NCBI RefSeq assembly: GCF_964656455.1
Contig: NC_135712.1
Coordinates: 66,903,239 to 66,967,238, forward strand
Reading direction: 5' to 3'
DNA length: 64,000 nucleotides
Source of the DNA: Halichoerus grypus
Taxonomy: Eukaryota; Chordata; Mammalia; Carnivora; Phocidae
Part shown: positions 12,601 through 24,600 of the stretch, piece after piece
How the letters are laid out: the number at the start of each line of letters is the position of its first letter
Position numbering within the stretch: position 1 is the stretch's first letter
Notes under the pieces: generated by a model
What the model saw: the letters and a program-made list of their open reading frames with translations, nothing else
The model's database searches: none
Told to the model about the DNA's origin: nothing
Translations under genes and position numbers: made by a program

Positions 12601-15600
12601 AAAAAAAAAGAAGATAGCAGGAGGGGAAGAATGAAGGGGGGGAAATCGGAGGGGGAGATGAACCATGAGAGACGATGGACTCTGAAAAACAAACTGAGTG
12701 TTCTAGAGAGGAGGGGGTGGGAGGATGGGTTAGCCTAGTGATGGGTATTAAAGAGGGCACGTTCTGCATGGAGCACTGGGTGTTGTGCACAAACAATGAA
12801 TCATGGAACACTACATCAAAAACTAATGATGTAATGTATGGTGATTAATATAACATAATAAAAAAATAAAAAAATAAAATAAAATAAAGTTTATCAGAGG
12901 GGAGGTGGGTGGGAAGATGAGTGAAACAGGTGAGGGGGATTAAGAGTATACTTATCATGATAAGCACTGAGTAATGATGTATAGAATTGTTGAATCACAC
13001 TATATTGTACACCTGAAACTAATATAACACTGTACGTTAACTTACTGGAATTAAAATAAAAATTTTTTTAAAAGACTGTAAAAAAAAAAAAAAAAACCAG
13101 TCCTAGAAAAATTGTTCCCAGTTTTGACTGCAAATTAGAATCTCCTAGTGATCTTTTAAAAAGCTTTAGCAAACAAAATAAAAAACCCACCTATATCTGG
13201 GCTTTATGGACCAAAGTAGGCTGGAATCTTTTAAACGCTCCCTAGGTGATTCTTAAGAATAGCATGGTTGAGCATTGCTATTCCGGGCCACGTTGGTCAG
13301 GGTTCCCAAGCCAAGAGATGAAGTGCCTTGTCTTTCCAATCCGTGACAGAATAAGAAAGGAGGGAAGAAAACCCGGAGTGGATGCTGGCCCCAGCACCCC
13401 CATTCAGGCTCCCTCACCCTCTCACCCTGCTCTCAGTTCCCCCAGACAAGAAAGAGACCAGATTCTCCACAGACACGCCTGCCCTGCCCTCCCCTGGCCC
13501 TGGCTGCCTGACGGGGCTTAAATGACTCCCCTGGAGCCAATGCTTGAGCTCTCCTCCTGTCCACATTCGCGGCTTTTGGCCAAAGACCACTCTAAAGCTT
13601 ACAGAGCAGGGAATGTTCTTAAAATTAAAGCTCCAAGGAGAGAATTAAAGTGTGTCTGACTGTAAGAACGGGTAGCAGTTGAGAGTTCCTTTCATAAAAG
13701 CAGCCATTAGACCAATAATATATCACCATGTCTTTTTTACTGCAGTGTCTCAAGCAGCCATTACAAAAGGGAACAGGTTCATTCCATGTGCTGGGAGGCA
13801 GGGCAGAGACGGATGGTGAAAGTTGAAAGCGGGTGGATTCCAGCACCCAGTAGCAACAGTAACACAATGGGAGCTGTCCAAGGTGGAGCCTGGGAGCAAG
13901 TGGCCATCATTTAAGATGACGGCCTGATTTCCTGTCAGGGAGAGAGGTTGGGAGGAGACTCTCTGAGCCACCTTCCTGAGTGAACTGGTGTAGACACCCC
14001 CACGCCCCCTCCAGTGCAGCATGAAAGGCATGATGGAAGGAGGAAGGGAGTGTTCACGCATAAAACACTTGCTTTGTAGAGCCAGTCAGCAGCTTATTCC
14101 CTCTGCCCCACCTCTTGTGAGCCCTGGTCTCTCTCTGGCCAGGCCAGGGTCCTAGTTATGTCCCACGGGGCTGAGATTTGCCTGAGCAAAAGGAGGGGGC
14201 TGGAGACAAGCTCCTGGATTCTGGGCAGTGGAGGGGGGCCTGAAAGGACTCTGCCAATCCACCCTCATCCTCCTGCCAGCTTTGGAAGGAATGAGGGGGA
14301 AAAGCATGAAATGTCGATCTTAGGACACAGTAAAACCCTGTGACAACCCGCCCCCCAACAGCACAAATTCTGATATAGTGTGATAGTTGGCTTCCAGACT
14401 CTGGGGTGCACAGATTGGTGGCTACACAGCCTCACTCTGGTCATTCTATTAACTTTGCAATCATGAGACCTCACATTTTCAGATCCACCTAGAGCCTTAC
14501 AGCAGCATCTCACTGTACATGTCAAGCGCTCTTATCCCAAATTCAGGAGTCCAAATAGGGTGAAAGTATCAGACTCCAAACTGACCTCTTTCTACCCTGC
14601 TATTCCACCTGGCCACACGACGCAACCTCCCTGTCCCTTCTCTGAAGCATCATGCGAGCGGGGCAATATCCCGGCATCTTCCTTTCTGTGGTTCCACTGC
14701 AGACCCCATTACTTCATATCTGGCCCGGAGCCAAACTAGCTCACACTGGCCAACCCTCTGCCCCTTGACAATGTCGCTCACCACTTTCTGATTGATCTTT
14801 GTCAAACACCTATTCACGCTGCCTATCACTCCACTCCCCCGCTCAAAGACCACTTCAGTGCCCACAGGCGAAGGTTCAGATCCAATCCTCCCTTGGCATT
14901 CCCAGCTGGCCTCAGTCCCATTCCCCTCTCCTCTCCTGCACCAACCTCCTCTCAGGCCAAATGATCAGTGAGCTGAAGGATCAGTCCTCTGTAGAAGGCC
15001 ACTTTGTGCCTTAGGCTGGGCATGGCCCCCAGGTGAAGTCTAAAAAGTATTGGGATAGTGGGTTTGCCTTCAAGGATTTATAAGCTCCTAAAGAACAAGA
15101 CTATGTGCAAAGTTTAAAAACAATACAAGAGGGGTGCCTGGGTGGCTCAGATGGTTGAGCGTCTGCCTTCGGCTCAGGTCATGATCCCAGGGTCCTGGAA
15201 TCGAGCCCCACATCTGGCTCCTGGCTCAGCAGGGAGCCTTCTTCCCCCTCTGCCTCTCCCCCTGCTCATGCTCTCTCTCTCTCTGTATCTCTCTGTCTCA
15301 AATGAATAAATAAAATCTTAAAAAAAAACAACAACACAAGAGCTAAAGAACACAAGATACGGGGGAAACGCCATCAGCAGATAGCCTGCGATTCGTGCCA
15401 AGCCGTGCTGCCTGTAGTCCATGTCACAGGTGCTGAGACTGCAGAGAGCCCGGTAGGCTGCAGGGCCCCGACATGCATTTGTGGAAATAAGAAGGAACTA
15501 AGGACACTAGTTACCACGCATGAGCACATCATGAATAGAATTCCCAATCCTTATAACAACTCCACCAGAATGAACTATCATTTGCTCCATCACAATTTCC

Positions 15601-18600
15601 TCCTATTTTCCCCTGAGGAGAAAGCTCGAAAGGATAAGTAGCTTGCTCAGGATCGTGTAGCTAGCAGATGATGGAGCTGAGGGAGAAGCCCAGGCGCATC
15701 CAATTCGGCCACGGGGGCCTCGCCTACGATGCCCCACTCTCTCTCCCCACACGTCCACTACAGGCCCAGGTTTCTCTCTCCAGCCAGACATCCACAGTGC
15801 CAAGGGAAATGAGAGTGTTCTGGGCCCATTTCATCTTGCCCCCCTTCTCTCACCTCCACCGCCCTGCAAAGCGCTCCGATACGGTAGGGCTCAGTACACG
15901 TTGGTGGTTTGCTGCTAGAGCTATGCACTGGGGCCGAGGGGACCTGAGTGTCTGCGCACTGCTCTCCCTTTCTTCCTCCCCAGCTGCCACACCGTGACCC
16001 TCCCGCCTCCTCCCCGGCCCTCCGGCCCTCTGCCCAGCGCCCGGCACACCCCACAGGGGCCGGAGGACGACCCTTGGCAGCAGGGGTACCATTTGTCTCT
16101 CAGTTCTCAAGGACAGATGGGCACGGCCAGGAGGCTTCTGTGTTGCAAAGGCCACAGGAGCCCATGTGGCTGTGACTACGCCAGCTAAGGCGGCTTTTGA
16201 GTATCTCAAAAACGAGGGGGCACCGCTTGGGGGAGCTTCACGTAGTAGGAATCGGAGATACATTTCCATTTGGCTTTGGAATAGGCTTTTGTGTTCCCCC
16301 TGACACGCCAGTGCCATGACTGCCAAACTCGTGAATCCACTTGAAGCTAAGGTCTCAGCAGCAGTTGGGAAGCAAATACAACCAACAGCTCCACCTGGTT
16401 CCTCATCTCCACCGGACCCAAGCCAGGCCTCTGCCTCTTCTAAGTCAGGAAGGAAGAAAAGCAAAAATCTGGCGCCGACTCAGAGCATCCTCTCCTAGCT
16501 CCCCGCACATCTGGGTAGTAAGTCCTGTGGTTTCAAAGATAAAGATCTTTCTCTGAATTAAAGGGACTGAGACGCAATCAAGTAAGCTAGAGATGGCTGA
16601 CAGGCCCTAGCTTTGGGGTTGACAAAAGGGATAGCAACAGCCCCCTCATTTTGCTAAAGCACACACTTCCCCCAGGCAATGATAAATGGTTTATGCAGAC
16701 CGTCCCAATTAACCTTTACAAAAACCCTGCAGATATTTTATGAGAAGGAAACCAAGGTTCAGCGAGGTGAAGTGACTTGTCCAAAGGCAAACAACTGGAG
16801 ACTGCGCCGGTTTGCCCCCCCGGGTGGCTTCAGAGCTCTGTCTCATGAGCGCCACCTCCGAGGTGCGATCGGCGGGCACAAGCCCGGAGGGGGCCAGGGG
16901 CCCGCCCCTCCCCACCCCGCACACTGCCGCCCCGCCCCCGCCCGGCTCGCGCGGCCCCCCGCTTACCCCTGGCTGCGGTAGGCGGCGCACCTCTCCAGCG
17001 GGACCCGCAGCACGCGGTCGCTCAGCCCCACGAAGAGCGCGCGGGCGCTGTGCAGGATGCGCAGGCTGCGAAGGGGCTCGCGGTGCCCGGGGGGCAGGAC
17101 GTGCAGCTCTTCCAGGTAGCAGCCGCGGAGGCTGCGGCTCGCCGTGGACAGTGCCTTCAGGATGGTGCCCGACTCTGGAGGGGCCGGACGAGGGGGGCCT
17201 TGAAGGCCCAGCCCCGCCCCCGCCCCTCAACCTCCTCCCCACCCGGGGCCAGGCTGGGCGGCGAGGGCTCACCCGTGCCGATGTAGAGCACATGGTAGAG
17301 CGTGTCCTTGGCCTGCACCAGGTCCACCACGAGGTGTGAGAAGCGCACGCTGTCCTGGGTGACACAGGGCTCGGGTGTCACCGGCTGCACAGCCTCGCTC
17401 ATCAGGAACAGGCGCTGTGCGTCCTGCAGGCTGCGCTCCGTCAGGTTCTCGTTGGGGCCCACCTCTGGCAGAGTGCCGCACTACCGCGGCGGGGGGGGGG
17501 GGGGGGGGGGGGAGTCACGCGTGCCCAGCTGCCGGGCTGCCCAGGCCCCTATCCCTCTCCTTCCTCATCATAACCCAGGCGGCCACGGGCAGGTCGTGAT
17601 TACCCGATCCCGGCCCCCCACCCCCAACATCCCCGCTGCGTTCCCTGCAACCCCTTGGGGCGGGGCGGGGCAGGGGGTGGGGGGGAAGAGATACCTCTAA
17701 GAACTAAGGGGAAATGAGGCTGGGAAGATGGGGAGGAGGGACCTGCGGGGGATGGTGAAGGGGGGGGCGGGAGAGATGAAAAAGGGGCTGGGTTATCTAA
17801 AAATGAATCATTGGAGTGTGGATAACAAGTGTGGTGTGATTTTATACTGTTGCTGTAGGTGCTCCTCCCCCATGTTGGGCCACAACCTGCCTTCCCTCTC
17901 TCGTGTTCCTACCAGCTCAAAGTTCTTACACCTTCCAAACTGAAGCTGGAGGGTCACTGCCGTTTCTGGGGCACTTACTACATCCCAGGACTGTGTCAGG
18001 CGCATATTTAACCCTTGCAGTTATCTTTGAGGTCAAGAGTATTATCCCTAGTCCCAGATAAGGGTAAAGAGACTCCGGGAGGTTGGGTGACTTGACCCAG
18101 GTCAAGGTCACACAGAGGGAGAGCTATATCTGGGTCAGGATGATCCCACTGCAAAGCCTGAGGTCTTCCCATGCTCCATATTGCCCCGTGGGCAGGAAGT
18201 TGATGGATTTGAAGGTTGACCATCATTAGCTTCCTTTGCCTCAGGGCTCTTTCCTCTTCTCCATCATAGCACCAGGGGATGCTCACATCATCCATGGCTG
18301 GGCCCTGACCACTCCTGCCACTCAGACCCTCCAGGAATTAATACCCAGGCTAGGTAGACTGCAAGCAAACTCCAGCTAAAATCCCTCAGTTCTGACCAGA
18401 CAGCTTGTGAGTGCTCTCCTAGTTTCCTATATTGAGTCTCCCTGGAGGTGTGAAGTCACATTTAGAGATGGCTCAGAGTAGGCTCCCTTGCTCTGCATCC
18501 CACCCACTCTCCCGTCCTCACTCCACCGTCTTAGGGAACTATCGCAGGCCTCACAGATGGGTGCAGACCAGCTGGGACAGGTTTGGTGTTTGTGCTAAGC

Positions 18601-21600
18601 AGCTGGGAATCAGCTGGGGGGCTGGTCATCTAGGAAAAGCTGGTCTGGGAGGAGAGGGAAAGGGGAGGAGAAGCTATACCTGGAAGTTGGGGATGGGGTT
18701 AGCGATGGGGAGCCAGGCAGCCCTGGGGTTCTCCTGGTAGCGAAATGGGCCATTAAAAGCCTGGGAGATGGCACTGAGGTTGAAGGCGCAGACAGCAGAA
18801 GCGGCGATGCTGTTTCTGAAAGACAAGAGGTGGTGGGGTGCCGCCCTCCCTGCGGGCCTTGGTCCCTTAAGCCCCACAGCCGGCCGTCCAGGCACTGTGC
18901 GGCACAGTTCCAAGGCTTGCTGAGGGCCTAGCACAAGCCCGGTGCTTTCCCCACGGAAGGAGGGTGCGGTCCTCACACTCTGGAAACTCTGGGAAAGGCC
19001 CACTGATGAGAAGCCCTGGGGGATCATTCTGTGCTACTTCCTCATCCCTTTCCCTTCTCCAGTGGGAGGGTCAAATAAAGTTAGTGTTTTTCAAACACTT
19101 AGTCCAGAGCCCACTGTCAGAAATATACTTCATATTACAACTCCAAATAACACGCCCCCGAGCACACACATTTGTAAAGAATTTTCATGAAACAATACCC
19201 TTACTAAATGCATTGTACTCCGCTATTTTTATTCCATTCTATTCTGCTTTCTTCATTTTATTTTACTTTTCAAGCTGGTTATCAAACCCCTGATTCATGC
19301 TGCACAGCCCACAACACCCTGAGCCGGGTGACCTCTAAGACCCGTTCAGTCCCGGGATCAGGTGTTTCTATGAGTCTGATGTGAACAGGTCACAGAGCCC
19401 ATACCACTCAGCCAAATGTTTCCAGTTCTGTTCTCGGCATTTAGACCCTCTCCCAAATGTGTCCATCACCCTCCTTGCCCTTTCTGCCTGGCCTCGGCTC
19501 CCATCATCTCTGGCTGGGTGCTGCTCTGATCTCGGGGCTGGCCTTCCTACGGCCTGTCCAGCCTCCTTGAATCCATTCTCCACAGAGCAGCCACAGGGAA
19601 CAGTTCAAAATGCGCATCCAAGCTGGTCTCTGGCCAGCTTCACGCCCTTCAATAATTTCTCCTTGCTCTTAGAATAAAGATCAAAACCCTTGAGCAGTCT
19701 GTAAGGACGTAATTCTTCCCATCCTAGCCCCTCAGCCTCCTCTCCTGTTTCTCCTCTTCCTCACCCTCCAGGCTCCTGCCACACTGGTCTCCAGTAAGTT
19801 CCTCAAACATTTCTGTCTTCCCACTCCAAAGCTCTGTGTGTGTTCTTCCCTCGGGCTGGAATGCTCCTCTCCCCTAGTTAACTCCCATTTATCCAGTAGA
19901 TGTGACTTCCTACAGGAAGCCTTCCCTGATCACTACCCCTCCATACTGGTAGAGGCTTCCCTGCACACTGCCCTTTCCCTTTGTAGCATTTATCACAGTT
20001 AAAATTGGGTGTTTAATAACCACTATTTCTAGAAGGTAAGCTCCTTAAGGGCAAAGCCAGGTCTGCTTTTGCTCACTGGCACCCCTGCTTCCCTCCCTCC
20101 CCCACCGCGACAAGCGCCTGGCGTGGAGAAGGCACACAATACAGAAACTATTTCCAATCCATACCACTGTCATCATTTCCCCCTGGTGCCTCTCTAGCAG
20201 CTCCTGCCCCTTGCTCATGACTGCCCACTATCTTGTGCTGACTGCCTGGCTGGTCATTAGTTCCTGGCTGTCAGCTCATGGCCTGCGTGGGCTGCGATGG
20301 ACGGGGATCCCCCCGCCTTGGATGGCCTCTCTGCTCCTGTTTCCCAGTTTTGCTCTCATCCCTGTCCCTCCTCTCAGACTGTGCTTGCTATAGCTAGCAT
20401 GGCCCTCCTCCAGTCCCCGCTACCTGGGGCCCAGTGTCAGCACACAGCACTCTAGGCTCATATGTTTCCGAGGTCCTCACAAAGAACCTCGCCCAGCATC
20501 CTGTACAACAAATGTGTTCCTCGGTCTCTGCTGCCCGTTCAGCATTTTGTACATGAAATCACCTGATTGGGTCAGCCTTTACACAGGAGGAGGTGGGGGG
20601 AGGGGGGCCCCATGATCTCCGTGAGGGCTACCCTTCCTTACATACACCCAGGAAACAAAAGGGGCTCTGATTCCCAGCCTGTGTCTCCCAGTGCCGTCAG
20701 GACTGCCAGGAGGCTCTGCTGGTTAGGTTTAGCAGGATCATGGAGTCCTGAGGTTGGAAGGGACTGGAGAGAATTCTCTCTGAGCTTGCCCGTAGACGGC
20801 TGCTCCTGGACCCTCCCGGGGCTGCCATCCCCTCATCCAAGGCAGGCTATTTTCCTTTCATCACAGCAGTTTCTTCCTGCACAGAGCCATAATCCAGCTC
20901 TGTTTACTTTCTTCAGATCTGGCCTTGGCCTGCCCTTCACAGCAATCCAGAACAAGTGCTTACTCCTCCAGAGGCAGCAAGCCACAGCCAAGTAAGGAGT
21001 GTGTGATGTGCGAGCAAGTTTACCCCGAAGACCAGCTGCACTCCCCATTTTACAGAGGGAGAAACAGGGGCCCAGAGAGGGACCTGCCCATGCCCTCCAG
21101 TCCGCGAGGCAGGGACGGGATAGCAGAGGGCCCGGGACTCACACGTTGGTAGTGAAGACCCCGTAGATGAGGTCCTGCTCAGGCAGGTGGAAGGCACTCT
21201 GCAGCTCATTGTAGTAGAAGGGGACCTCGCCTGGGCGGGAGCAGTTGAGCCGGGCCTTCATGAATGTGGTCCATGTGTCCTCCAGTAGGAAGCGGCCCCC
21301 CACGTCGTTCTTGCACACTCGGGCCACCCGAGAGTACACGGTGCGTCCGCAGTCGTGCTCCACCGCATTCTCCCGCAGGAAGAAGTATGCAAACAGCCCA
21401 ATATCATAAGCTGCCACGAAGTTTGGCTCTGGGGGGCAGGAGAGGAACAAAGGGTTGGGTCGGGCCAGCAGGGAGGAAGGGGACAGAGTTGACTTCCGTT
21501 TTCCCAGATGGGCATCCTGACACCCTTGGACAGTTTGCTGACCTAACCTTGTTCCCACCTCCACTACGAAGTTATAGTAATAGTTAATCTGTGCTACTGA

Positions 21601-24600
21601 GCACTCACTGCCTACCAGACATTATTATAAGTACTTTCTGTGATCCTCGTAACAACCTACGAGGTAAGTACTATGATTATCATCTGATTACGGATGAGAA
21701 CATTATGGCAGAGAGAGGTCAAGTACTTGCTCAAAGCCACACAGCCAATCAGTGGAGAAGCAGGAATTCAGCTCCAAGGGAAAGAAAACTCCTACCACCC
21801 TCTCCCAACCTCTTCTTTCCTATAACCCTTCCTCCTAATGAATTCCCAACTCTTCCTCTGCCCTCATCGCTTCCCCTCCATTTGTTCTGGGTACATCTGT
21901 CATTTCATCTGGAGTCCATCTCCAGTGTACTCCGGTCCTTGGGCAAACATCTCCCCGATTCTGGGCCTCCTGAGGAAGCCAGTGTGATCCCTTTCAGAGG
22001 CGGGGCAGGAAGGAGGATTGATAGGGCTCAGGGTAGGCTGGCTGGCAGGAGAACCCCCACCCCCGGGGCCGTGCCCCCTTACCATTGAGCCACTTGGAGT
22101 TATACTGGGCGGTGCGAAGTGGTGGCCCGCTGCCTAGGCTGCGGTAGATGGCGGGGTCCCGCCCTGAGAAGTCAATGACGGTGGCCGCATACAGCTCCCC
22201 CTGAGAGGAGATGACAGCTGTGGAGTTGTGGCGTGGGTCGTAGGGGCAGCGGGCCACACCATTGATCTTCTCTATGGTCCGGCTGAGGTTCCCCACCTGG
22301 GGACGACGGGGAGATAGGGGCACTTTTCCCTGAGACCCAGGGGCTGCCTGTTCTCCCCCGCCCCCCTGAACCCGAGTTTGCTTCCTCCTGGGTCCCTGGT
22401 GTCTCTGAGCCTCTCCCTGTCTCCAACCTCCTCCTCACTTCCCCCACCTCACAGTCCCTCTGAGGGAGCCGCCATCATGGAGGGAGGAGGTTGTGCCAGG
22501 AGCTCCATCAGCCTCTGTTCCCTGCACCCTTCCCCCCAGTCAGGACCCTCCAAGGTGAGGTTGACTGATAAAATACAGCAGACCCAGTTACATTTGAATT
22601 TTGATGAACGATGAATAATTGTTTAGCGTAAGTATGTCCCAAAGCTTGCATGGGATATACTTATGCTAAAATATAATTTGCTGTTTATCTGAAATTAAAT
22701 TTAACTGGGCATTCTTTTCTGTTTTGGGGTTTTTTTGTTTTTACTAAATTTGGCTACCCCACTCCAAGGCTGTGTGGTGCCTGGGTGAGAGAACCTCTCC
22801 ATGCCCTCTTTAGTCTGCCTTACCCTGAGGGGGCCCCACCTGTCTGCTGGAGCACACCGGGGAAAAGGCATTGGTCCCGCACATGAACACTTTCCGGCCA
22901 GTGACAATCAGGACTCGCATGTAGTTCTGACACTCCTCCTAAAGCATAGTGATAGAGAAGTAAGAGAGGGACAAGGGCACCACATGTGGGGCTGGGTGTC
23001 TTCCTTCACACCACTGCACCACAAACATTTGAGAACACTCCCCTCTGCCCCCAATGTGCCCTGCTCTGAAGTTCAGGTTGCCTCTGTAGACATCCCCCCG
23101 ACCCCCAGGCCAACCTGCTGCATCATTGCCCACCCCGATGCTGAGCGCTGCATCCTTACCTGCACCCAGAGCTCCCCGCCCCTCCTACGCACCTGCAGGC
23201 TGGGCCTCTCCCGCAGGCGGCCCTGTGCCCACAAGGTGCCCCTCCATCCCCACAACCACAAGCCTCTTGCCAGCTCTAAGCCAGGCCCCTGGACCACCGG
23301 AGCCACATACCTCAGTCTTCCCTTTGCTTTGGCAGGAGCGGCGCGTGTCCTCATTGGAGGCCCACTCCGTGGCCTGTAGGAGGGGCACACAGACATCACA
23401 CACTGTGCCACTCACCACCAGGCGGGCAGCAGTCAGGGCTGGGAGGGGACCGGATGCTGGGAAAGGGTCAATGACAGCCAGCAGGGTAAGGGCTCCCCTC
23501 ACTACATCCACGTGGACTCAGAGGCCTGCCAGATCTCCTTACTCAGAGACCCTAAGGAGGATGTCCCCTCAATCCAACACCGTCCCCACTGCTTGGGTCA
23601 GGGAGGCCGGCAGTAACAATGTCTTCATGCTGAACTATCCCCATGCAGCTCTGTCCTGGGACCTTCCCATCTTTCCTCCCCCAGGTCAGCCAGAGAGCTG
23701 GAAGTGGCCAAGGAGGACCTTCAGGACCACCCCAGACCCAGAGTGGGAGATGGAAAACGTGCCTCCATTATGTGCCAGATGTCCCTCAAATGAGTGGGAG
23801 GCAGGGAGGGAGGAAAGGCTAGATTTGCAAACCTTAGAGACAGATCTATTTAATTTTCCCACTATTACCCTGCAAAGTGGTTTTTTTTGTTTGTTTGTTT
23901 GTTTTGTTTCCCCCTTAACGGGTGAAGAAACTCAGATTCTGTGTGGCTTGCTGCTGCCATGTGGTAGAGCAAGGACTGGAACCCACATTCTTGATTCAAA
24001 GGCTCTGTGTGTTTTTTCTCTTTATCCCACTGTCTCAGAACCTTGGGCTTCCCATTTTGTAATTGCTACGCCTCCCTAACGCTGTGCTGTCTGCTTCCCT
24101 CGTAGCATGACTCACGCTCTATCGTGGGGTGCACCATGGGGTGCTTGGGGATGCAGCTTTCACTCGGGGACTCGTGTTCCCAAGTGTCCATGACATTAGG
24201 AAAGGGCTGGTCCCCACCTAGGAACCCCCCTTCCTCTTCACCTATTCTGTCTCTACTCTCTCACACCCCTCCCAGCCTCTGAGGAGCAGCTGCAGGGGGG
24301 AGCGCTACCCTCCATGTCCAGGCAATGTCAACAGCCCTGGTGTGTGGCTCATTATAGATTTCTGGGTCACACGTATAAACAAGAACTGCCTACCTGTCCT
24401 GGGAGAGGGAGCCCTGAGCAAGCAGGTGTTCTATCCAAACGGGAAACAACAACAACAAAAAAAGCCAACCTGCTTTTAATTTCTCACAAAGCTCCTCCTA
24501 GCCACGAAGTCCCTGCCTGCAGAGCTCCAGGGCCAGGATGTGGGAGGAGAAGGGTGCTGGGGGAGGAAGCTGCAGGCTGCTGTCCACGCACCGCTCCAAG

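Larger units (their letters stand above)
8711..16966 (-). other. SEMA5B: SEMA5B intron 10 (8.3 kb), repeat-rich
   Basis: A large intron separating the Sema-domain exons from the PSI/TSR cluster. It contains MIR fragments, two hAT relics, three CAN-SINEs and a carnivore L1 3' end (listed separately). 10205-11495 and 13590-14780 hold no feature I can identify. No additional exon is needed: exon 10 joins exon 11 in frame as QGACLGARD. Confidence 0.85.

Noticed and set aside
16709..17365. 218-codon minus-strand ORF
   Set aside because: It is a shifted frame across exons 9-10 and their introns, rich in Pro/Arg/Ala, and ignores the splice sites used by the real protein.
17462..17464. Alternative acceptors for exon 9 at internal AGs
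   Set aside because: They would remove the conserved CGTLPE segment that follows PNFQ in SEMA5B; the acceptor at 17481-17482 restores it.
23126..24079. 317-codon plus-strand ORF, the longest in the window
   Set aside because: It runs antisense over exon 4 and into intron and T-rich repeat; its composition is proline/serine-rich without a recognisable domain.
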